From Candidatus Bathyarchaeota archaeon (GTDB lineage: Archaea; Thermoproteota; Bathyarchaeia; Bathyarchaeales; Bathycorpusculaceae): 12,121 nt of DNA. The notes below the pieces were generated by a model, which saw only the letters and a program-made list of their open reading frames with translations, ran no database searches and had not been told where the DNA came from. The DNA lies in contig DAOUSM010000009.1 in NCBI GenBank assembly GCA_030627225.1, positions 1 through 12,121 of the forward strand, given 5' to 3'. The translations under genes and the position numbers were made by a program. Of the stretch, positions 7,774 through 12,121 are shown in pieces (within the stretch, counting starts at the first letter, position 1; every line of letters starts with the position of its first letter).

Positions 7774-8700
7774 CTAATAAAGATTTTTAGCTTTAAGCAA
7801 CGGTCTAGGATCAACATGGTGTAATTCAAGGTCAACACCATAAAACTGTTTATCCAACTCAAAAGCGATTGCCATAAGCTGTGTATAATACATGACTGGT
7901 ATTTCTTTTAGGTCTCTATGGAGTTCTCTCGCCTCTTTCTGTCTGAAATCCAAATTAAAAGTGCATAACGGGCAACAAGTGACAACAACCTCTGCTCCAT
8001 TTCTTATAGGGTAGATAAGGTTATCATATGTTAGCTTTGCAACTATGTCTTTTCTGTCGATCGTGTGATAGCTGCCGCAGCATTGCGTCCTATTCGGGTT
8101 GTTAATAATCTCTGCGCCTAAAGCTTCCAAGATGTTTTCTAGAATCGTTGGGTTTTCCGGGTCGTCTATGCCTATTTCTCTCGGTCTGATAACGAGGCAG
8201 CCGTAGTATGGTGCTACTTTCAATCCTTTTAGGGGTTTTTTAACTTCTTTAGCTATTTTTTCATATCCTATAATGTCTCTTAGTACTTCTAGAAAGTCGA
8301 GGGCTTTTATTCCGCCTTTATAGCCTTGTTTAACTCCACCGACGAATTCCTTTTCCCTTTCAAAGAAAGTGTTTATTTTTCCCAGTTTTTCCTCGTCTTT
8401 CACAAATAGGCTAGCCTCTTTAAGTGTGTGAAAACACATGGAACAGAATGTGACGACGCGATTTTCATTTTGTACAACTCCACTATCATTCATTTCTTGC
8501 ACATGAATAAGATTTCTTATGGGAGCTAAGTGCCGCATCAAATCATCAGTGGCTAGAGATGGGAAAACTCCGCAGCAGTTCCATTTCGGCAGTTCAACAA
8601 GCTCTACCCCTAGTTTTTCAGCAACTGCTATGCCTGAAATCGCGTAGTTTCTGGCTGTTGTTTGCACAGCGCAGCCTGGATAATACGGTAATCTAATCAC
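7774..8700 (-). CDS. hdrB: Heterodisulfide reductase subunit B-like CCG-domain protein
   Basis: HdrB-type proteins hold two noncubane 4Fe-4S clusters that act on disulfides (CoM-S-S-CoB in methanogens) or unknown thiols elsewhere. With the GTG at 8700 as start (308 residues), both CCG motifs are complete: C10, C42-C43, C86xxC89 in the first, and C168, C207-C208, C243xxC246 in the second. The spacing matches the CX31-39CCX35-36CxxC signature. I chose GTG 8700 over GTG 8709 because AAGGTG (8707-8712) then sits 6 bases upstream, whereas nothing resembling a ribosome site precedes 8709; the product MIRLPYYPGC is also family-like. The gene follows hdrC by about a dozen bases and precedes frdB by 58. 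Because TfrB of methanogens fuses FrdB with a CCG part, this protein could serve FrdAB, HdrA, or both. The natural disulfide or thiol substrate is unknown if the organism lacks CoM/CoB. Confidence 0.9.
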   Translation of the reverse strand: MIRLPYYPGCAVQTTARNYAISGIAVAEKLGVELVELPKWNCCGVFPSLATDDLMRHLAPIRNLIHVQEMNDSGVVQNENRVVTFCSMCFHTLKEASLFVKDEEKLGKINTFFEREKEFVGGVKQGYKGGIKALDFLEVLRDIIGYEKIAKEVKKPLKGLKVAPYYGCLVIRPREIGIDDPENPTILENILEALGAEIINNPNRTQCCGSYHTIDRKDIVAKLTYDNLIYPIRNGAEVVVTCCPLCTFNLDFRQKEARELHRDLKEIPVMYYTQLMAIAFELDKQFYGVDLELHHVDPRPLLKAKNLY

Positions 8701-8706
8701 TTGTCG

Positions 8707-8712
8707 CACCTT
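8707..8712 (-). promoter_or_regulatory. Ribosome binding site deciding the hdrB start
   Basis: AAGGTG on the minus strand lies 6 bases before GTG 8700. It contains the alternative upstream GTG (8709-8707) itself, so initiation at 8709 would occlude it. This favours the shorter protein. Confidence 0.55.
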
Positions 8713-9087
8713 CTAGGATGTTGTTTTACGGAAGTTACTAACCAAGGCAATCGGCGGAAATATTTTTAATTCTTCTTTCGGGATTTTGCTTAGTGCAATC
8801 TTATCTTGATCTCTTCGCAGTCTTATCTGTCTTAAGGCTTCCATGATTTTTGTTATGTTGATTTTTCTTGGGCATCTTGCTTGGCAGGTAAAGCATGTAC
8901 TGCAAATCCAAAAAGTGTTTGACTCAAAAATTTTTTCAACTTCGCCTATTTGGACAAGCCTAATAACTTGTGTCGGCGATAAGTCCATGGCGTATCTTAC
9001 CGGGCATGAGCCGCTGCATAAACCGCATTGGTAGCATGAAAGCACATCTTCGCCGCTTATGCTTTTGACTTTCTCAGCGAGGTCCAT
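8713..9087 (-). CDS. hdrC: Heterodisulfide reductase subunit C-like ferredoxin protein
   Basis: This 124-residue cytoplasmic electron carrier links HdrA to HdrB. Two classical 4Fe-4S motifs, CYQCGLCSGSCP (C18/21/24/28) and CSTCFTCQARCP (C62/65/68/72), lie in the helical ferredoxin arrangement typical of HdrC, with the conserved SPTQVIRLVQIGE helix (37-49) between them. The length is slightly short compared with methanogen HdrC, and the basic C-terminal tail has no membrane segment, so this is the soluble HdrC type rather than HdrDE. The ATG start at 9087 has a purine-rich GGGAAGGG stretch upstream. It is the first gene of the hdrC-hdrB-frdB-frdA operon and is read divergently from hdrA across a 138-base gap, which supports an HdrABC unit. 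Confidence 0.9.
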   Translation of the reverse strand: MDLAEKVKSISGEDVLSCYQCGLCSGSCPVRYAMDLSPTQVIRLVQIGEVEKIFESNTFWICSTCFTCQARCPRKINITKIMEALRQIRLRRDQDKIALSKIPKEELKIFPPIALVSNFRKTTS

Positions 9088-9157
9088 TAGACGCCCTTCC
9101 CAGCGTTTAGGAAACTGAACACTCTATCATTTTAAACTTATCCTTCAAAAAGCTAGG

Positions 9158-9176
9158 TTTTTATAAAAAGGTTATA
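9158..9176 (-). promoter_or_regulatory. Candidate BRE/TATA promoter of the hdrCB-frdBA operon
   Basis: On the minus strand ATAACC (BRE-like) is followed by the symmetric TATA element TTTTTATAAAAA (9158-9169). AACC followed by a T-run and ATA resembles the candidate korD promoter. A start near 9137 would give a leader of about 50 bases to the hdrC ATG. The BRE-like part overlaps the TATA box used for hdrA. Confidence 0.5.
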
Positions 9177-9180
9177 TAAC
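9163..9180 (+). promoter_or_regulatory. Candidate BRE/TATA promoter of hdrA
   Basis: TAAAAAGG (BRE-like, purine-rich) is followed by the 10-base palindrome GTTATATAAC (9171-9180), a good archaeal TATA box. A start about 25 bases downstream, near 9202, leaves a short leader of roughly 24 bases before the TTG at 9226. The BRE-like part overlaps the TATA box of the opposite promoter. Confidence 0.5.
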
Positions 9181-9225
9181 ACGGATTGAATCAACATTTT
9201 CTACTGTCAGTGGATGTGAAAGCGT

Positions 9226-11592
9226 TTGGAAACTGCCGTGCGCATTGGCGTTTACATCTGCCATTGTGGAGGCAACATCAGCGACACGGTGAACGTTGAA
9301 AAAGTTAAAGAAACGATTTCAAGGCTTAAAGGTGTAAAAATTGTTGAAACGGTTGATTATCTTTGCAGCACTCAGGGGCAAAACACGATTAAAAGCGGAA
9401 TAAAAGAGTATGGAATCAACCGTGTTGTTATTGCCTCTTGTTCTCCACAATTACATCTGGAAACTTTTAGAAGGGCTGTTTCAGAAGCTGGTTTAAACCT
9501 GTACCTTCTTGAAATGGCAAATATACGCGAACATTGTAGTTGGGTTCATGAAAATATAGATGAAGCCACAACTAAAGCCATAGACATTATACGGGGGGCG
9601 ATCAACCGAGCAAAGTATCTAGAGGAACTGCACCCCATCAGAACTAAGGTGAAAAGAGAAGTTTTGGTCATTGGAGGCGGCATTACTGGAATTCAAGCAG
9701 CCCTCGAAATGGCGAATAAGGGCTACCAAGTTCACTTGGTGGAGCGCAATCCATGTATAGGCGGGCATATGGCTCAACTGAGCGAAACCTTTCCAACCCT
9801 TGATTGTTCCTACTGCATTTTGGCGCCTAGAATGGTAAGTGCATCACAGCATCCAAAAATAAAAATCTACACGATGGCTGAGCCCATAGCTTTGAAGGGG
9901 GTTCCAGGAGACTATGTTGTCTCGATAAAAGTGAAACCACGATATGTGGAGATTGACAAGTGCACAGGTTGCGATGAATGCACAAAGGTATGCCCAGTCG
10001 AGGTCCCAGACGAGTTTAACATGGGTTTGACATGGCGTAAAGCCATTTACATACCGTTCCCTCAAGGCGTTCCCAGAGCCTACGTATTAGACATTGACAA
10101 TTGTCTGGGATTAGCACCTATTGCGTGCGGCAAATGCATCGAAGTTTGTGATCCAGAAGCCATAAACTATGACATGCAGCCCGAAGAAATTGAACTTAAC
10201 GTAGGTGCGATAATTATTGCTACCGGATACGACCAGATAAGCCCAAACAATTTTGGCGAATACTCTTATGAAATGCATCCAGACATCATTACTAATCTGC
10301 AGTTTGAACGTGTAATGCATCTTGGATTCCACAAACCATCTGACGGAAAACTCCCCAGAAAAGTTGCTTTCATTTTATGCGTGGGAAGCCGCGCTCTTCA
10401 AGAAAGGGCAAAAGAATACTGTTGCAAAATAGGATGTATGGTAGCTATTAAACAGGCTATCATGCTTAAGAAGGCTATACCAGACGTGGAGCCATGGATT
10501 TTCTATCAGGATGTAAGGGCGGATGGCAAGGGCTATGAAGAGTTCTATGCTAGAGCTAGAGAACAAGGTGTAAGATTTGTCAGAGGCTTAGCGGCTAAGG
10601 TTTTGCCAGCAAATGATGGGTTGATTGTTAGAGCTGAGGACACGATTGCTGGAGCACCTGTTGAAGAAAAATTCGATATGGTAGTTCTTAGCATGGGCAT
10701 CACTCCAAGACCATATGCAGGAGAGCTGTCAAAAATCTTCGGCTTACACACCGGACCAGACGGCTTCTTCATGGAAAGACACTACAAACTCAACCCCGTG
10801 GACAGCGCCAAAGAAGGAATTTTCGTGTGCGGTTGTGCTCTGGGACCAAAGGATATTCGGGAATCTGTTGAAGAGGGTATGGCTGCGGCTTCCAGAGCCG
10901 CAACTTTCATAGGATTAGGCGAACTTGCCACATCACCAGAAGTACCCATAATAGACCGTGGAAAATGCGACCTCTGCGGCGAGTGTGCTGCCATTTGCCC
11001 AACAGCCGCCATAACAATAACAGATTCATCGATAACCGTTACTCCGGTGGCTTGCATAAACTGTGGGGCGTGCGTTCCAGTATGTCCAAGAGGAGCAGTA
11101 GACCAGAGCAACTTTACAGAGAAGCAGCTGATTGCACAAATCCGAGGTGTCAGCGCTGAGGAAATGAAGGAACCGAAGATAATTGCATTCATTGAACGTA
11201 AAACAGCTTATTCCTCGCTTGATTTGGCTGGAACAAGAAGGTTGGGGTATGTAGCAAATATCAGACCAATAACTGTGCCAAGCTGTATGCGAATAGGCAT
11301 GAAACACTTGATAAACGCTTTTGCCTATGGAGCTGACGGTGTGATGTTTGTTGAGGGAGATGACAGTCCTTTCGCTGGTGAAAAACTGTTAAAGCATGTG
11401 AATAAACTCAAGAGAGCGCTGCAAGAGTATGGCATCTCACCTCTCCGTCTCCAGTCAATGACCACAACTATACCGCAGTATGACAAGACCGTGAAACTTT
11501 TCGAAACCGTTAGCTCTAGAATTACACGTCTAGGTAAAATAACGGCAGAAGAACGTGGTAAGATGAAAGAGAAAATGGAAGCTGAACCATGA
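9226..11592 (+). CDS. hdrA: Heterodisulfide reductase subunit A with degenerate C-terminal MvhD-like domain
   Basis: HdrA is the FAD- and iron-sulfur-containing subunit that in methanogens splits electrons between ferredoxin and HdrB. This one has 788 residues. In order: an N-terminal HdrA domain with CHCGGNI (12-18), C47, C72 and C104; a thioredoxin-reductase-like FAD domain beginning VIGGGITGIQAA (148-159) with CSYC at 194-197; an inserted ferredoxin domain (C246/249/252/256 and C293, C301/304/308); the rest of the flavin domain with GIFVCGCALGPKDI (531-544); a C-terminal ferredoxin with C581/584/587/591 and C610/613/616/620; and an MvhD-like domain (about 650-770). That last domain keeps the fold signature LAGTRRLGYVANIR but only one of the usual five cysteines. 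Start TTG 9226 follows GGATGTGA; GTG 9238 is a possible alternative. The gene diverges from hdrC and lies 102 bases before korD. HdrA identity is firm; bifurcation activity is not shown. Confidence 0.93.
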   Translation: METAVRIGVYICHCGGNISDTVNVEKVKETISRLKGVKIVETVDYLCSTQGQNTIKSGIKEYGINRVVIASCSPQLHLETFRRAVSEAGLNLYLLEMANIREHCSWVHENIDEATTKAIDIIRGAINRAKYLEELHPIRTKVKREVLVIGGGITGIQAALEMANKGYQVHLVERNPCIGGHMAQLSETFPTLDCSYCILAPRMVSASQHPKIKIYTMAEPIALKGVPGDYVVSIKVKPRYVEIDKCTGCDECTKVCPVEVPDEFNMGLTWRKAIYIPFPQGVPRAYVLDIDNCLGLAPIACGKCIEVCDPEAINYDMQPEEIELNVGAIIIATGYDQISPNNFGEYSYEMHPDIITNLQFERVMHLGFHKPSDGKLPRKVAFILCVGSRALQERAKEYCCKIGCMVAIKQAIMLKKAIPDVEPWIFYQDVRADGKGYEEFYARAREQGVRFVRGLAAKVLPANDGLIVRAEDTIAGAPVEEKFDMVVLSMGITPRPYAGELSKIFGLHTGPDGFFMERHYKLNPVDSAKEGIFVCGCALGPKDIRESVEEGMAAASRAATFIGLGELATSPEVPIIDRGKCDLCGECAAICPTAAITITDSSITVTPVACINCGACVPVCPRGAVDQSNFTEKQLIAQIRGVSAEEMKEPKIIAFIERKTAYSSLDLAGTRRLGYVANIRPITVPSCMRIGMKHLINAFAYGADGVMFVEGDDSPFAGEKLLKHVNKLKRALQEYGISPLRLQSMTTTIPQYDKTVKLFETVSSRITRLGKITAEERGKMKEKMEAEP

Positions 11593-11612
11593 GCTAGTAA
11601 CCCCATACGTAG

Positions 11613-11637
11613 AAACCTTTACGTTTGTAAACCTTTA
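11613..11637 (+). repeat. Direct repeat in the korD upstream region
   Basis: AAACCTTTA occurs at 11613-11621 and again at 11629-11637, 16 bases apart. Between and overlapping them TTTAC (11618-11622) and GTAAA (11627-11631) form an inverted repeat with a 4-base spacer. The second copy overlaps the candidate TATA box, so this could be an operator, but chance in AT-rich DNA is possible. Confidence 0.4.
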
Positions 11638-11640
11638 TAT
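11627..11640 (+). promoter_or_regulatory. Candidate BRE/TATA promoter of the kor operon
   Basis: GTAAACC (BRE-like) precedes TTTATAT (11634-11640). Transcription would start near 11664, giving a leader of about 30 bases. GAGATGA at 11684-11690 is the likely ribosome site, 4 bases before the korD ATG. Confidence 0.5.
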
Positions 11641-11694
11641 CTTTGATGCTTCTCTATCCCAAAAGAATAACCTCAAACCAGCCGAGATGAAAAC

Positions 11695-11970
11695 ATGGGT
11701 GTAAGCAGACTAGCAGCACCTGTCGTAAAGAGAAAAAAACTTGCAGAAGTTGAATGGAACGTTATTGAAGATTTTTGCAAAGGTTGCAACTTCTGCATAG
11801 AATTTTGCCCAGTTAACGCCTTAGAAGAATCGGAAAAACTAAACGCAAAGGGAGTGCACCCGCCGAAGCTGAAAAGTGAAGATTTATGCATTGGCTGCGG
11901 TCTCTGCGAAAGAATATGCCCAGAGTTTGCAATATACTTGGAGAAAAAGGAAAGCAAAGGTGAGAAATAG
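11695..11970 (+). CDS. korD: 2-oxoacid:ferredoxin oxidoreductase delta (ferredoxin) subunit
   Basis: This 91-residue two-cluster ferredoxin is the delta subunit of a 2-oxoacid oxidoreductase, passing electrons from the thiamin-diphosphate catalytic subunits to free ferredoxin. Two motifs are complete: CKGCNFCIEFCP (C28/31/34/38) and CIGCGLCERICP (C65/68/71/75). The sequence between them, ending HPPKLKSEDL, is typical of KorD/OorD/VorD. The N-terminal 20 residues are basic. Its stop is 2 bases before the korA start, and GGTGA at its 3' end provides the korA ribosome site, indicating coupled translation. Whether the enzyme uses 2-oxoglutarate, branched-chain or other 2-oxoacids cannot be decided from this small subunit; 2-oxoglutarate is preferred from resemblance and from the fumarate/succinate gene neighbours. 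Confidence 0.85.
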   Translation: MGVSRLAAPVVKRKKLAEVEWNVIEDFCKGCNFCIEFCPVNALEESEKLNAKGVHPPKLKSEDLCIGCGLCERICPEFAIYLEKKESKGEK

Positions 11971-11972
11971 CG

Positions 11973-12121
11973 ATGACCATGCATAGAGACGTATTAACCG
12001 GAAAATATCTAATGCAAGGAGACATCGCATGTGCAGAAGGTGCAATAGCTGCTGGATGCAGATTTTTTGCGGGATATCCAATCACACCAGCAACAGAAAT
12101 AGCTGAAAGAATGGCAAGAAG
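11973..12121 (+). CDS. korA: 2-oxoacid:ferredoxin oxidoreductase alpha subunit (3' end off window)
   Basis: Only the first 49 codons are inside the window. The segment GDIACAEGAIAAGCRFFAGY (residues 16-35) and the following PITPATEIAERMA are the N-terminal signature of the alpha subunit pyrimidine-binding domain; GYPITP(S/A)(T/S)E is shared by KorA, VorB and PorA. In the family, CoA-dependent oxidation of a 2-oxoacid to the acyl-CoA reduces ferredoxin. I chose ATG 11973 rather than ATG 11979 because GGTGA at 11959-11963 is 9 bases upstream of the first and too far from the second. The beta and gamma subunit genes would be expected beyond the right edge. Naming it Kor rather than Vor is a context-based choice. 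Confidence 0.85.
   Translation, partial: MTMHRDVLTGKYLMQGDIACAEGAIAAGCRFFAGYPITPATEIAERMAR

Noticed and set aside
10782..11192. 136-codon minus-strand open frame inside hdrA
   Set aside because: It is antisense to the C-terminal ferredoxin domain of HdrA, whose eight cluster cysteines prove the plus-strand frame; no ribosome site or family resemblance was seen.
11813..12085. Minus-strand open frames crossing korD and korA
   Set aside because: The plus-strand reading has complete ferredoxin and GYPITPATE motifs; the antisense products look random.
1..12121. CRISPR array, tRNA/rRNA genes, insertion sequences
   Set aside because: I saw no regularly spaced repeats, no tRNA-like cloverleaf with conserved TTCRA arm in the gaps, no transposase motifs and no terminal inverted repeats.

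Overview
The window looks archaeal. Its genes are preceded by TATA/BRE-type promoter elements and GGTGA-like ribosome binding sites, TTG and GTG starts are common, and the gene content (HdrABC, a split thiol:fumarate-reductase-like FrdAB, ferredoxin-dependent 2-oxoacid oxidoreductase) fits an anaerobic, probably acetogenic or fermentative archaeon. A Bathyarchaeia-like or other TACK lineage is my best guess. That placement is inference from gene content only; no rRNA or tRNA gene is present.

Layout. Bases 1-326 (- strand) hold the first 108 codons of a MoaE-type molybdopterin synthase subunit that runs off the left edge. Bases 360-5265 (- strand) hold three tightly packed genes, read right to left: a DapB-fold NAD(P)-dependent dehydrogenase related to 2,4-diaminopentanoate dehydrogenase, then HyuA and HyuB of the ATP-dependent hydantoinase/5-oxoprolinase family. 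Bases 5356-9087 (- strand) hold a second operon read hdrC, hdrB, frdB, frdA, with no membrane anchor gene. Bases 9088-9225 are a divergent control region with two abutting symmetric TATA boxes. Bases 9226-11592 (+ strand) encode HdrA with a C-terminal MvhD-like domain that has lost most of its cluster cysteines. From 11695 (+ strand), with its own promoter, comes korD and then the first 49 codons of korA, cut by the right edge. No gene-free stretch exceeds about 140 bases.

How the parts may work together. HdrA (flavin plus several 4Fe-4S clusters), HdrC (two 4Fe-4S) and HdrB (two CCG cluster-binding domains) form a classical heterodisulfide-reductase core. Next to them FrdB (2Fe-2S plus two 4Fe-4S) and FrdA (FAD, with the full set of dicarboxylate catalytic residues) make a soluble fumarate reductase/succinate dehydrogenase. 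In methanogen thiol:fumarate reductase, the FrdB and HdrB modules are fused as TfrB. Here they are separate genes, HdrC is added, and HdrA sits across a shared promoter. The neighbouring 2-oxoacid:ferredoxin oxidoreductase would supply or use reduced ferredoxin. The most interesting reading is a soluble, Hdr-linked fumarate/succinate module exchanging electrons with ferredoxin in a partial TCA cycle. This is a hypothesis from context, not something the sequence proves.
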